NCBI GenBank assembly: GCA_945872775.1
Contig: CAMCBC010000002.1
Location: 1-46,491, forward strand
DNA length: 46,491 bases
Direction: 5' to 3'
From: Spirosoma fluviale
GTDB lineage: Bacteria > Bacteroidota > Bacteroidia > Cytophagales > Cyclobacteriaceae
Positions 19,700 through 28,328 of the stretch are shown in pieces (the first letter of the stretch is position 1; every line of letters begins with the position of its first letter). The notes under the pieces are model-generated. The model did not search any database. It was given only the letters and a program-made list of their open reading frames with translations, and was not told where the DNA came from. The position numbers and the translations under genes were made by a program.

Positions 19700-20470
19700 A
19701 TGTTTTTCTACTTCTCTCAATTTCTAAGTTTTTTGGCGATGCCCCTCACTTTGGTGTTGCTGCTGTTGGTGATTGCAGCCATTTTCATCCCTAAGTCAAG
19801 GGGTAGAAAAATCTTGTGGACAGGAATCCTGCTCTTGGTATTTTTCTCCAATCCCTTCCTTTCCAACCTTGCCCTTCTCGCTTGGGAGCCGCCCTACAAA
19901 TCCTTTGAAGAAATTCCGAATAGCGAAATTGGTATTGTCCTGACCGGGGTCACCAATCTGAACAAAACAGCTACGGATCGAACTTTCTTTGGCAAAGGTG
20001 CTGACCGCATCACGCAGGCTTTACAGCTCTACCGCATGGGCAAGATCAAGAAAATCCTCATCACCGGAGGTCAAGGCTTGAATCCTACCAATCCCTATTC
20101 TGAGGCCGAATTACTCAAACGCTTTTTGATCATGACGGGTATGCCGGAAACAGACATCTTAATTGAAGAAAAAAGTGTGAATACACGTGAAAATGCACTT
20201 TTCACAAAAGAGTTTTTGAAGAAAAATGGAATAGCAACCGACCAAGAGTTTGTGCTGATCACTTCTGCCTTTCACATGCCCAGATCCAAAAAATGCTTTG
20301 ACAAGATTGGACTGAGAACCATCCCCTTTCCAGTGGACTACTACAGTCATGACATAAAATACGATCTTCCGGAACTCCTTTATCCAAGACCTGAAGCATT
20401 AGTCAATTGGCAGGTATTGGTAAAAGAATGGATTGGCTTGGTCGTCTACCAACTGGTAGGCTACAATTGA
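19700..20470 (+). CDS. YdcF/SanA/ElyC-family membrane protein (DUF218)
   Basis: 256 residues from ATG 19700. Two N-terminal membrane segments (about residues 5-25 and 32-52) precede a DUF218 domain: IGIVLTGV, ADRITQALQLYRMGKIKKILITGGQG, SVNTRENALFTKEFL, FVLITSAFHMPRSKKCFDKIGL. ElyC and SanA relatives affect envelope and undecaprenyl-lipid metabolism, but the reaction is unknown. The frame stays open upstream to 19601, but those codons overlap the promoter region of the divergent oxidase and have no family similarity. The gene ends convergently 16 bp from the SDR gene. Confidence 0.85.
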   Translation: MFFYFSQFLSFLAMPLTLVLLLLVIAAIFIPKSRGRKILWTGILLLVFFSNPFLSNLALLAWEPPYKSFEEIPNSEIGIVLTGVTNLNKTATDRTFFGKGADRITQALQLYRMGKIKKILITGGQGLNPTNPYSEAELLKRFLIMTGMPETDILIEEKSVNTRENALFTKEFLKKNGIATDQEFVLITSAFHMPRSKKCFDKIGLRTIPFPVDYYSHDIKYDLPELLYPRPEALVNWQVLVKEWIGLVVYQLVGYN

Positions 20471-20486
20471 GAGTTGCTACCTAATA

Positions 20487-21308
20487 CTAATTGAAAGGAG
20501 AGTCTTTCTCCTTGGCCATTTGCTTGTAAACGATGCCGTCAAGGATTCCTGGTATCCATTTGTTGAGAAATACAGCAAGCTTCCCTTGAGTTGTCAGCAC
20601 CAGGTCTCGCTTTCTTTTGGAAGTAGCCTGAAGGATATGGGTAGCTACTTCTTCCGAAGTCATCATCTTGGATTCATCGCGTGGGGATTCCCCTTGCGAA
20701 CTTCCGTCTGCAGTTAGGGCAGTATTTCGGATGTTGGAAGCCGTAAAGCCAGGAGCCACCACCAATACATGTACTCCCTTTTTCATAACCTCGGTTCGTA
20801 AGGACTCAAAAAATCCATTCATCGCATACTTACTTGCAGTGTAGGCAGTGCGGGCTGGTGTACCACGATACCCATTGATGGAGGAAATCCCAATGATGGA
20901 ACCTTTTGCTGCTAAAATCGCGGGGAGGCAATATTTCGTCGCATAGACCGTACCCCAGAAATTGGTATCCATGACCTTTCGAAAAACCTCCAGATCCAAA
21001 TCCTGAAAAAGGGCTCGCATGGAGATGCCCGCATTGTTGATCAAAATATCGATTCGCCCAAAATGAGCTAGAGCTTCTTCTGCCATACGGCGGTTGTCGG
21101 CTTCAGAACCAGCATCTGCCAAAATGGGGAGCACCTCCAATTTTTTGGCGCGGAGCATTGCTGCTGTTTCGGCTAGTTTCTGCGCATTTCTTCCCGTAAT
21201 CACCAATTTGGCTCCGGCTGCACCAAAAACGGAGGCGCAGGCTTCACCTATTCCTGAGGTGGCACCCGTGATGATGACCACTTTATTTGTATAGTTCATA
21301 CCCGACAT
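20487..21308 (-). CDS. short-chain dehydrogenase/reductase (classical SDR)
   Basis: 273 residues. Classical SDR features: dinucleotide motif TGATSGIG (about residues 15-22), NNAG, catalytic Ser in ISSINGY and the YxxxK motif in YTASK. After the NADPH-binding Arg (ITGRN) and AGSEAD the fold continues with VVAPGFTASNIR. Such enzymes oxidise or reduce an alcohol/ketone with NAD(P)(H); the extended C-terminus resembles DHRS7B/YqjQ-like SDRs. The substrate is unknown. Two in-frame ATGs, 21308 and 21299, are possible; a -7 box at 21316-21323 would put the transcript start at or next to the first. Confidence 0.9.
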   Translation of the reverse strand: MSGMNYTNKVVIITGATSGIGEACASVFGAAGAKLVITGRNAQKLAETAAMLRAKKLEVLPILADAGSEADNRRMAEEALAHFGRIDILINNAGISMRALFQDLDLEVFRKVMDTNFWGTVYATKYCLPAILAAKGSIIGISSINGYRGTPARTAYTASKYAMNGFFESLRTEVMKKGVHVLVVAPGFTASNIRNTALTADGSSQGESPRDESKMMTSEEVATHILQATSKRKRDLVLTTQGKLAVFLNKWIPGILDGIVYKQMAKEKDSPFN

Positions 21309-21315
21309 TTGGTCC

Positions 21316-21323
21316 TAAAGATA
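21316..21323 (-). promoter_or_regulatory. -7 box for the SDR gene
   Basis: On the minus strand the sequence reads TATCTTTA, one base from TAnnTTTG. Transcription would begin near 21310, almost on the first ATG (21308), giving a leaderless or about 10-nt leader transcript depending on the ATG used. Confidence 0.4.
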
Positions 21324-21416
21324 GAAAAATGCCAGAAAGAAAGGAGGAAGATGGCCAATTCTGGATTCTAAGCTTCGGCTATTGTAGAAGGTGGCCCAAA
21401 CCTGCCCCTTTTTTTC

Positions 21417-21424
21417 TAATTTTA
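21417..21424 (+). promoter_or_regulatory. -7 box for rlmD, possible leaderless transcript
   Basis: TAATTTTA matches TAnnTTTG except for the final base and ends 5 bases before the rlmD ATG at 21430. With initiation 6-7 bases downstream, the mRNA would start at the A of the ATG. There is no purine-rich ribosome binding site in that gap. Confidence 0.4.
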
Positions 21425-21429
21425 CGGCC

Positions 21430-22836
21430 ATGTCGAGAAAAATGAAACACAAGGTCATTACCGACCTAAAAATCGAACGAATCGCCACAGAGGGCAAATG
21501 CTTGGGTTACCACGAAGGTAAAGTAGTGTTTGTCAGTCAAGTTGCCCCCGGCGATGTGGTCGATGTTCGAATTACCAAAGGCAAGAGTTCGTTTATGGAG
21601 GGGGAAGTGGTGAAGTTTCACGCGTACTCCGAAGACCGTATCGAACCGTTTTGTGCTCATTTTGGCACCTGCGGGGGCTGCAAATGGCAACACATCACCT
21701 ACGAACTTCAACAGCAGTACAAGCGGCAACAAGTGGTGGACCAGTTTGAACGGATCGCCAAAATCCCCATACCGGAAGTTGCTCCACTCCTTGCCTCTGC
21801 CAATACCCAGTACTACCGCAACAAACTAGATTTTACCTTTTCCAACTCTCGCTGGCTCACTAGTGAAGAGATCAAATCCGACCAAGAGTTTGAGCGAAAT
21901 GCCTTGGGCTTTCACATTCCCAAGATGTTTGATAAAATCATCGACATCGAGCATTGCTACTTGCAAGGGGGCATTTCCAATGCCGTGCGGAATGGGCTTA
22001 GAGCATTTGCTCGCGCAAATGGCATCTCCTTCTATGCCATCCGCAATCAGGTAGGTGTCCTCCGTAACCTCATTATTCGTACCACTAGTACTGGCCAAAC
22101 GATGGTAATCGTCCAATTTGGAGAAAATGACCCGGAGTCAATTTTTAAGGTGATGACCTATTTGAAAGCCACTTTCCCCGAAATCACCTCCCTACTCTAC
22201 GTGATCAACACCAAAGGAAATGAAACCTTCCATGATTTGGACTTGGTAACCTTTGCAGGCCTCCCCTACATCGAAGAGCAAATGGAAGGACTACGATTTA
22301 GAATAGGACCCAAATCCTTCTACCAGACCAATTCCGAACAGGCCTACGAACTGTACAAAGTAGTACGAGATCAAGCTCAATTGAAAGGGAACGAGGTGGT
22401 CTATGACTTGTACACGGGTACGGGTACCATTGCCAACTTTGTGGCGAAACAAGCCAAGCAAGTGATTGGGGTGGAATACGTGGAAGCGGCCATTGAAGAC
22501 GCCAAATTGAATTCTCAACTCAATGGAATCGACAATACTCTCTTCTATGCGGGTGACATGAAGGATATCCTGAACGATGAATTTATGGCCAAGCATGCCA
22601 AACCGGATTTGATCATCACCGATCCTCCTCGGGCAGGCATGGACGAAAAAGTCATTGAAATGCTTCTGCGCATCGCTGCACCAGTGATTGTCTACGTTTC
22701 CTGCAACCCAGCCACTCAGGCAAGAGACCTTGCCCTCTTGGGAGAGCGGTATCAAGTAGAACTAGTGCAGCCTGTGGACATGTTTCCTCAAACCTACCAT
22801 GTAGAAAATGTGGTACGATTAACCCTAAAACCATGA
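21430..22836 (+). CDS. rlmD: 23S rRNA (uracil-C5)-methyltransferase, RlmD/RumA family
   Basis: 468 residues from ATG 21430. An N-terminal TRAM-like region (residues about 10-60) is followed by a 4Fe-4S motif CAHFGTCGGC with a later Cys in IEHCYLQ. The methyltransferase domain has the SAM site YDLYTGTGTIANF, GVEYVEAAIEDA, TDPPRAGMD and the catalytic VSCNPATQARDL. The family methylates U1939 (RlmD) or U747 (RlmC) of 23S rRNA, or U54 of tRNA; cluster and TRAM fit RlmD best. The next gene overlaps the stop by 4 bp (ATGA). Confidence 0.9.
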   Translation: MSRKMKHKVITDLKIERIATEGKCLGYHEGKVVFVSQVAPGDVVDVRITKGKSSFMEGEVVKFHAYSEDRIEPFCAHFGTCGGCKWQHITYELQQQYKRQQVVDQFERIAKIPIPEVAPLLASANTQYYRNKLDFTFSNSRWLTSEEIKSDQEFERNALGFHIPKMFDKIIDIEHCYLQGGISNAVRNGLRAFARANGISFYAIRNQVGVLRNLIIRTTSTGQTMVIVQFGENDPESIFKVMTYLKATFPEITSLLYVINTKGNETFHDLDLVTFAGLPYIEEQMEGLRFRIGPKSFYQTNSEQAYELYKVVRDQAQLKGNEVVYDLYTGTGTIANFVAKQAKQVIGVEYVEAAIEDAKLNSQLNGIDNTLFYAGDMKDILNDEFMAKHAKPDLIITDPPRAGMDEKVIEMLLRIAAPVIVYVSCNPATQARDLALLGERYQVELVQPVDMFPQTYHVENVVRLTLKP

Positions 22837-23210
22837 TATCTGATTTCAACGACCCCGAATTGAGTGGGAAATATTTAGGCACTATCACAAGCGACTTTAT
22901 CAAAGTTTGTGATGTACTCAAGGAAGCCTCCTACCAGGTTCGATCCAAAGGGTTTTCGGACTTTCCTATTTTCCCCATCAGCAAAGAAATGCAGCCCATT
23001 GGCAAAATCTTTATCGGCAAAGCAGAAAAAGACTTGGACTGGAACTACTTCATCACCTATGTGGATGAGTTTGTACAACGCGGCCTAGTCGCCGAAGAAG
23101 CCTTGGAAGAATTTACCCAAGCCTACAAAGATGCCGATGAATTTTGTTGCTTGTTTGTGATCGATGGACCCTTTACCAGCTTTGTGTTTATTCCCTATCC
23201 CATTGATTAA
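22833..23210 (+). CDS. conserved hypothetical protein coupled to rlmD
   Basis: 125 residues, no membrane segment or signal. I do not recognise a named domain. The sequence is mixed alpha/beta with a Phe/Ile/Pro-rich centre (SDFPIFPIS), a stretch GKIFIGKAEKDLDWNYFITYVDEF, a helical acidic segment (AEEALEEFTQAYKDADEF) and a hydrophobic C-terminus FCCLFVIDG...FVFIPYPID. It looks like a small soluble Bacteroidota family. Its ATG overlaps the rlmD stop (ATGA), so it is very likely translated and co-regulated with the methyltransferase. A functional link to rRNA modification would be guesswork. Confidence 0.8.
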   Translation: MISDFNDPELSGKYLGTITSDFIKVCDVLKEASYQVRSKGFSDFPIFPISKEMQPIGKIFIGKAEKDLDWNYFITYVDEFVQRGLVAEEALEEFTQAYKDADEFCCLFVIDGPFTSFVFIPYPID

Positions 23211-23355
23211 TTAAGATTCGAATTCACTTGAATTGAAAATTAATAATTGGCTAAAAATCAATTTATAATCTTAAAATACTTCGAGCGTTTTTTAAAAATT
23301 AAATTGGATCAAAATCAGTGATTCAACTCCCTTAAATTTTCCCATTGCTCCCCTC

Positions 23356-24834
23356 ATGACCGACTCCATCCTCCTTCAAGTTGTAGCTGCGCAGGTCCAT
23401 TTTCGAGGAGCTTCACTCTTTGAAAATCTCAAGTTTACCTGGAAGCAGGGCGAACATTGGGCAGTATTTGGAGATTCGGGAAGAGCGTTGACAGGGTTCT
23501 TAGAAACACTTCTTGGCAGAACCCTGCTCCAAAAAGGAACGGTAGCGCGGCCCTTTGCCGAAGCCTATACCCAACAAAAAAATAAAGATGGGCAAGTGCA
23601 TGCATTCCGTGATTTGATGGCCTTGATCTCGCAAGACTATCAGATTCGCAATACTTCGGGGCTGCAAAATTTTTATTACCAGCAGCGCTTCAACAGCGCA
23701 GAAGTGGATGATACTCTGACGGTGGCTGCCTACTTACAAAAAAATGCGAGTACTCTTCCTGGACCTTGGACTTTAGAAGAAGTAGTCCTTCTCCTTCGAT
23801 TGGAACACCTGCTCCAGCGATCCGTTCTTGCCCTATCCAATGGAGAAACACGTCGCTTATCCCTTGCTTTGGGCCTCCTCCGACAACCGAAGATCTTCCT
23901 GATGGATCAGCCCCTCACAGGACTAGATCAAGAAAGCAGGGAAGCTTTTGGTGATTTTTTGGAAGCCTGCATTCGCCAAGGGGTACACCTCCTCCTCACA
24001 ACCAATTCCCAGGAAATCCCTTCCCAAATCACCCAGGTGGCTCAACTAGCAGAAAATGGGAGCATTCGTACCTGGGAGCGAAAAGACTACCAACTCCCCA
24101 GCGCAAACGAATTTACCTTGCCTTGGGACCTATCCCTACTTCCGCAGCTCCTTCCTGCTATTCCTCGCCCAGAAGGCAGCGTAGTAGCCCTAGATCAAGT
24201 GAGCATCCGCTATGGAGCTAAGCTCATCCTAGACAACCTCAGTTGGAAAGTGGAAGCAGGTGAACGGTGGCGGCTTTCAGGTCAAAATGGAAGTGGCAAG
24301 TCCACCCTGATCAGTTTACTTATCGGAGAAAATCCTCAAGCCTATTCTCAAAATTTCTCTCTTTTTGGGAAACGAAGAGGGACAGGCGAAAGCATCTGGG
24401 ATCTTAAACGGCCCATTGGATTTGTAGCCCCTGAACTAGGGCGCTTTTTTCCTAGAAACCAAACGCTACAAAAAGTCATCCTCTCTGGGTTGACTGATAC
24501 CATGGGATGGTTTAGAAAAGCGAATCCACAGGAAGAAGGTCGCTGCAGTTTCTGGATGGAATTCTTTAAGCTACAGCACCTAGCCAACCGGTATTTTCAC
24601 GAGTTAAGCCTTGCTGAGCAGCGCTGGGCCCTCCTCGCCAGGGCGTTGATCAAAAACCCACAGCTCCTCATTCTCGATGAGGCCTCCCAGGGTATGGACG
24701 AACAGCAGCGCCATCTTTTTCGAGAAACCCTCCAATCGATTCTACTTCATTCGCCGATGACCCTGATCTACGTCAGTCACTACGACCAAGATGTGCCGGC
24801 CTGTATCGATCACTGCCTCAAGCTGGGAAAATAA
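23356..24834 (+). CDS. tandem ABC ATPase (ModF/YlmA-like) with a degenerate first NBD
   Basis: 492 residues containing two nucleotide-binding domains and no membrane segment. The first Walker A (about residues 39-46, GDSGRALT) has Ala for Gly and Leu for Lys; its Walker B is IFLMDQP, with Gln for the catalytic Glu, though a signature-like LSNGETRR remains. The second domain is intact: GQNGSGKST, LSLAEQRW in the signature position and LLILDEASQGMD. Tandem ATPases of this type (E. coli ModF/PhrA) are soluble and of poorly known role. No permease is nearby. The gene appears monocistronic, with a TAAATTTT element at 23333-23340 as a possible -7 box. Confidence 0.85.
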   Translation: MTDSILLQVVAAQVHFRGASLFENLKFTWKQGEHWAVFGDSGRALTGFLETLLGRTLLQKGTVARPFAEAYTQQKNKDGQVHAFRDLMALISQDYQIRNTSGLQNFYYQQRFNSAEVDDTLTVAAYLQKNASTLPGPWTLEEVVLLLRLEHLLQRSVLALSNGETRRLSLALGLLRQPKIFLMDQPLTGLDQESREAFGDFLEACIRQGVHLLLTTNSQEIPSQITQVAQLAENGSIRTWERKDYQLPSANEFTLPWDLSLLPQLLPAIPRPEGSVVALDQVSIRYGAKLILDNLSWKVEAGERWRLSGQNGSGKSTLISLLIGENPQAYSQNFSLFGKRRGTGESIWDLKRPIGFVAPELGRFFPRNQTLQKVILSGLTDTMGWFRKANPQEEGRCSFWMEFFKLQHLANRYFHELSLAEQRWALLARALIKNPQLLILDEASQGMDEQQRHLFRETLQSILLHSPMTLIYVSHYDQDVPACIDHCLKLGK

Positions 24835-24966
24835 GCAAGCAAAGACCGGCTTAGGCTATCGAAAAACCCAAGTACAGTTCAATCAGCTCCTTGGGCACTA
24901 GAAAACTTGATCAACGGATTCCAATTCTGGATGATAATCTTTAGTTTACTACTTTAGAACTAATCG

Positions 24967-26235
24967 ATGAGCAGCCGAAGAACTTTCCTCCATCACCTCG
25001 GGCTAGGATTAAGCCTCCCAACTCTTGCTGGATTTTCCTTTGCCAAGGAGAATAGGAACCCTTTTCCCACAGGCCCTGTCCAGGATGAGGCCTATTGGAA
25101 GGCAATTAGAGGACAGTTCCCCCTCACTGCTGATCGCATCTACCTCAATAACGGAACCTTTGGTCCGGCACCCTTTTCGGTGCTCGATGCCCTAGAAAAA
25201 AGTAATCGAGACATCAATACCAGCGGAGAATACGGCAATTCAGACCAAGAACGAATTCAGCTGACTCAATTCTTTGGAATTAAACCCACGGAATTATCCA
25301 TTACGCACAACACCACCGAAGGAATCAATATCCTCGCCTGGGGCATCCCCCTGCAGCCTGGAGACGAAGTCATACTCACTACACACGAACATGTTGGAAA
25401 TGCCGTTCCTTGGTTAAATAGAGCCAAGTACGACGGGATTGTACTCCGAACGCTGGAGCCCAAAGCAACCCAAGAAGAAAATTTGACTGAAGTTCAAAAA
25501 CTAATCAATTCGAAAACCAAAGTCATTGCGCTACCTCATGTGACCTGCACCACGGGATTGGTATTCCCTATTCAGGAGATTTGCAGTTTGGCAAAATCAA
25601 GGGGGATCCTAACTGCCATCGATGGGGCGCATGGTGCAGGCACCTTTGACCTCAACCTCCATGCATTGGGATGTGATTTCTATGCAGGCTGCTTCCACAA
25701 ATGGATGCTGGGACCCAGTGGAACTGCTTTTCTCTATTTACGCGAAGAATCCTTGGAAAAGCTACGCCCGCTCATGATTGGAGGTCATTCGGATACCGGA
25801 TGGAACATGAACGTGAACCCTCCTACCCTAGCAGGCTATGTGCCCTCCGCCCGACGCTTTGACTACGGTACCCAGAGCAAGTCCCTTGCCGTGGGCATGG
25901 TGGCCGCCGCGGAATTTCACGACAAAATTGGGAAAACTAACATCGAGACTAGACTCAAAACCCTCAATCAATACCTATTTGAAGGGCTTTCTGAAATGAA
26001 TTCCAAACTGGATATCCTCACCCCTGAGGAAAAAGAATCACGAATCTCCCTGATTTCCTTTCGCCCAAAAAATACAAGTTACCAAGCCTGTGGAAATGCA
26101 TTGGGCAAAGCTGGATTTCGCATTCGGCAGGTACCTGAAGGAGGCGTAAATGCCATTCGGGTATCCACCCATGTTTACAATACCCAAGAGGAATTAGACG
26201 CGTTTCTAGTTGCCCTGAAGCAAATCCTTACTTGA
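24967..26235 (+). CDS. Tat-exported class V aminotransferase-like PLP enzyme
   Basis: 422 residues. It begins MSSRRTFLHHLGLGLSLP, a twin-arginine signal (SRRTFL) with a hydrophobic stretch to about residue 26. The rest is fold-type I PLP enzyme of class V: YLNNGTFGP, THNTTEGIN, HEHVGN, AIDGAHGAG (Asp219 for the pyridine nitrogen, His222) and CFHKWMLGPSGTAF with Lys245 in the Schiff-base position. Homologues are annotated as isopenicillin-N epimerase-like or cysteine desulfurase-like; the substrate is unknown. Tat export of a folded, cofactor-loaded enzyme to the periplasm fits the signal. It ends convergently with the DUF1801 gene (8-bp overlap). Confidence 0.85.
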   Translation: MSSRRTFLHHLGLGLSLPTLAGFSFAKENRNPFPTGPVQDEAYWKAIRGQFPLTADRIYLNNGTFGPAPFSVLDALEKSNRDINTSGEYGNSDQERIQLTQFFGIKPTELSITHNTTEGINILAWGIPLQPGDEVILTTHEHVGNAVPWLNRAKYDGIVLRTLEPKATQEENLTEVQKLINSKTKVIALPHVTCTTGLVFPIQEICSLAKSRGILTAIDGAHGAGTFDLNLHALGCDFYAGCFHKWMLGPSGTAFLYLREESLEKLRPLMIGGHSDTGWNMNVNPPTLAGYVPSARRFDYGTQSKSLAVGMVAAAEFHDKIGKTNIETRLKTLNQYLFEGLSEMNSKLDILTPEEKESRISLISFRPKNTSYQACGNALGKAGFRIRQVPEGGVNAIRVSTHVYNTQEELDAFLVALKQILT

Positions 26236-26611
26236 GTTTCTTTTTCTTCTTTGCAGCTGCTCTTTCTACGGCCTCCTGCGCACGAAACTGCGCGATGGAA
26301 ACAATAAGTTCCTCCGGTAAATCTTCCCCATAGGGAAATTGAATGGCTCCCTTGGAAGTCACGTAGCCTGCCAACTCCTCCTGAAAATTAATCACTCCTG
26401 AGGAAGTCGGGTAAAAGCCCAGATGACTTTTGGCAGCTGCATAGTAGACCAGCATCTCAGTCGTCTTGAAGGCTGGCATGTGGTAACTAATTACCTCCTC
26501 CGCTTCTGGCAAGGCTTGTTGAAGGATTTCGCGCATTTGCTGTAACTTGGCTTGGATTTCTGGAGGAAACCAGGAAAAGTACTCTTGAATTGAATTTGGT
26601 TTGGGATTCAT
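26228..26611 (-). CDS. DUF1801 / YdhG-like small protein
   Basis: 127 residues. The pattern IQEYFSWFPPEIQAKLQQMREILQQALPEAEEVISYHMPAF, then LVYYAAAKSHLGFYP and GAIQFPYGEDLPEELI, matches the DUF1801 (PF08818) family, a small soluble CyaY-like fold of unknown role. The C-terminus is a run of Ala and Lys (AAAKKKKKLK). It overlaps the end of the PLP enzyme by 8 bp and is divergent from mazG with only 39 bp between starts. Confidence 0.8.
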   Translation of the reverse strand: MNPKPNSIQEYFSWFPPEIQAKLQQMREILQQALPEAEEVISYHMPAFKTTEMLVYYAAAKSHLGFYPTSSGVINFQEELAGYVTSKGAIQFPYGEDLPEELIVSIAQFRAQEAVERAAAKKKKKLK

Positions 26612-26650
26612 AGGCTATAGGGCTCTATAGATGAAAAGCGGATTGAACTT

Positions 26651-26992
26651 ATGGAAAAAAATGATTTGACGCTCAATGAAGCGCAAAAATTAGTAGACGA
26701 CTGGATCAAAACGGTGGGGGTACGCTACTTCAATGAACTCACCAACATGACCTTGTTGACGGAGGAAGTAGGAGAATTGGCCCGAATCATGGCCCGAACC
26801 TACGGGGAGCAATCCTTCAAGGAGTCGGACAAAGGCCGCGCACTTGACGACGAAATGGCCGATGTACTTTGGGTGCTAATTTGCCTTGCCAACCAAACGG
26901 GCGTGAATCTGACAGAAGCTTTGGTCAAGAATCTGGAGAAGAAAAATAGCCGAGACTCGACACGCCACCAGGAAAACGAAAAGTTGCAGTAA
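26651..26992 (+). CDS. MazG-family nucleotide pyrophosphohydrolase
   Basis: 113 residues, single MazG-like domain. The metal-binding pattern is visible: LTEEVGELARIM (E-E-x-x-E) and DDEMADVLWVLICLAN (E-x-x-D). Such enzymes hydrolyse nucleoside triphosphates to monophosphate and PPi as house-cleaning of non-canonical nucleotides. The C-terminus NLEKKNSRDSTRHQENEKL is the typical short tail of this subgroup. It is convergent with the Fic gene; the 211-bp gap holds a dispersed repeat. Confidence 0.88.
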   Translation: MEKNDLTLNEAQKLVDDWIKTVGVRYFNELTNMTLLTEEVGELARIMARTYGEQSFKESDKGRALDDEMADVLWVLICLANQTGVNLTEALVKNLEKKNSRDSTRHQENEKLQ

Positions 26993-27092
26993 GCCAATCC
27001 CTGCCTGATGCAAGCTATTGACCTACTGCAACTCTAATTTCAACTTGATTCTTGACAGATGAGTGACAACCCATTTCAGGCAAGGTCATGAA

Positions 27093-27148
27093 GTCAACGG
27101 TCGACAGACCACTGTTAACAGCTCACATTTTTAAATGTCAAACCTTAC
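27093..27148. repeat. dispersed intergenic repeat, copy 1
   Basis: This 56-bp stretch between the convergent mazG and fic genes aligns without gaps to 45341-45396, about 40 of 56 positions identical by hand count. The shared core includes CAGACCA, ACAGC and TCAAACCTTA. Similarity continues more weakly for about 25 bp. The rest of the 26993-27203 gap shows nothing recognisable. Confidence 0.55.
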
Positions 27149-27203
27149 CTTAAATAGGTAGAAGTTAATAAAGCAGATAAGAGCTCAGAAATTAAAAAAA
27201 CCT

Positions 27204-28298
27204 TTATTCAAGCGTGTTGTTTTCAAGAATGCGCATTAAAGCGGTATTCAAATACAACTTCTCTTTTCCTACTTTTTTTGCAGTCAAAAACCCAGCTCTC
27301 TCCAAGGCAATGAGGTAATTTCCCACCGTTTTAGAAGTACCCAAACCCACATCAGTCAACGATTTTCGTTTGGTGTAAGGCAAACGGAAAATCAGCTCTA
27401 CCAACTCCTTAGAATACACCTTAGGCAAACGTATTCGGATGCTTTCTGTGGTTTCCTCCAATAGGCTCAACACCTGATCGATTCGACTCAATCCATGGTT
27501 TGCAGTTCGTTCCACCATTTCTAGGATGTACAAAATAAAACCCTCCCAATTCTCCCCTTCGGTTACGGCACGGAGATGGCGGTAATAATCGCTTTTGTGC
27601 TGAATAATGTACTCACTCAGGTAGATCGCTGGCAACTCCAAGAGTCCAGTTTGCTTTAAAAACAGAAAAAGCAGGATGCGGCCAGTGCGTCCATTCCCAT
27701 CTGCAAAAGGATGTATTGCTTCAAACTGATAGTGCATCAATGCCATCTTAATCAAAGGATCAAGACTAGATTCCTCATTGACAAATCTCTCCCATGCGGC
27801 CAATTTCTCCCGAATCACCTCCTCACCACTGGGAGGAGTGTAGATAACTTCACCCAATGGATTGGCCAACGTAGTACCCATCCCATTCCGAATCCCAGCG
27901 GTATTCCCCTTTATTGTCTGAACCAATTCAATGCAAAGGTTGGTCGTCAAGAACGGCCGAGATTTCATGCGCTCCAGTCCCAACCAAAGGGCCTCCTTGT
28001 ACCGAAGAACCTCCTTGGCTTCTGGATTTTCGAAAGTACTATCCGAGATCAGTGCTTGGTACAGGTCATCATGCGTGGTCAAGATATTTTCAATAGCCGA
28101 ACTCGCCTTGGCTTCCTGTAAATGAATCGTGTCAATGAAGAGAGTTGGATTAGGCATCTTTCGGATGGCCCCGTTCAATTTAGCCAAAGCCCTACTGGCT
28201 GAGATGATCTTCAGCAAGATTGCTTTCGTCTCCAAATCCACCTTGGGTGGAAGAGACGGCAGCTCGTTGTAAGGAAGCAAACGGTTTAATCGGTTCAT
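27204..28298 (-). CDS. Fic-family AMPylase-like protein with C-terminal winged helix
   Basis: 364 residues. The Fic core motif HPFADGNGRTGR is at residues 196-207, complete for catalysis of AMP (or other NMP) transfer. An N-terminal inhibitory-helix motif SSAIEN (residues 66-71, pattern S/T-x-x-x-E-G/N) marks a class II self-inhibited Fic. The N-terminal region (RLLPYNELPSLPPKVDLET) matches the Fic_N domain. Residues about 290-360 look like a winged helix-turn-helix (KRKSLTDVGLGTSKTVGNYLIALERAGFL), so DNA binding is likely. No antitoxin gene adjoins it. Three related palindromes lie directly upstream and may be operators. Confidence 0.92.
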   Translation of the reverse strand: MNRLNRLLPYNELPSLPPKVDLETKAILLKIISASRALAKLNGAIRKMPNPTLFIDTIHLQEAKASSAIENILTTHDDLYQALISDSTFENPEAKEVLRYKEALWLGLERMKSRPFLTTNLCIELVQTIKGNTAGIRNGMGTTLANPLGEVIYTPPSGEEVIREKLAAWERFVNEESSLDPLIKMALMHYQFEAIHPFADGNGRTGRILLFLFLKQTGLLELPAIYLSEYIIQHKSDYYRHLRAVTEGENWEGFILYILEMVERTANHGLSRIDQVLSLLEETTESIRIRLPKVYSKELVELIFRLPYTKRKSLTDVGLGTSKTVGNYLIALERAGFLTAKKVGKEKLYLNTALMRILENNTLE

Positions 28299-28328
28299 GA
28301 CAGGAGTAAAAAGTATACGCGTATTCTT

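Noticed and set aside
26993-27203. Possible tRNA gene or toxin-antitoxin partner for Fic
   Set aside because: No cloverleaf or coding frame was found; the interval is explained only by the dispersed repeat.
27711-28121. Plus-strand frame of 136 codons inside the Fic gene
   Set aside because: Antisense to a complete, motif-bearing Fic gene; no family features or ribosome binding site.
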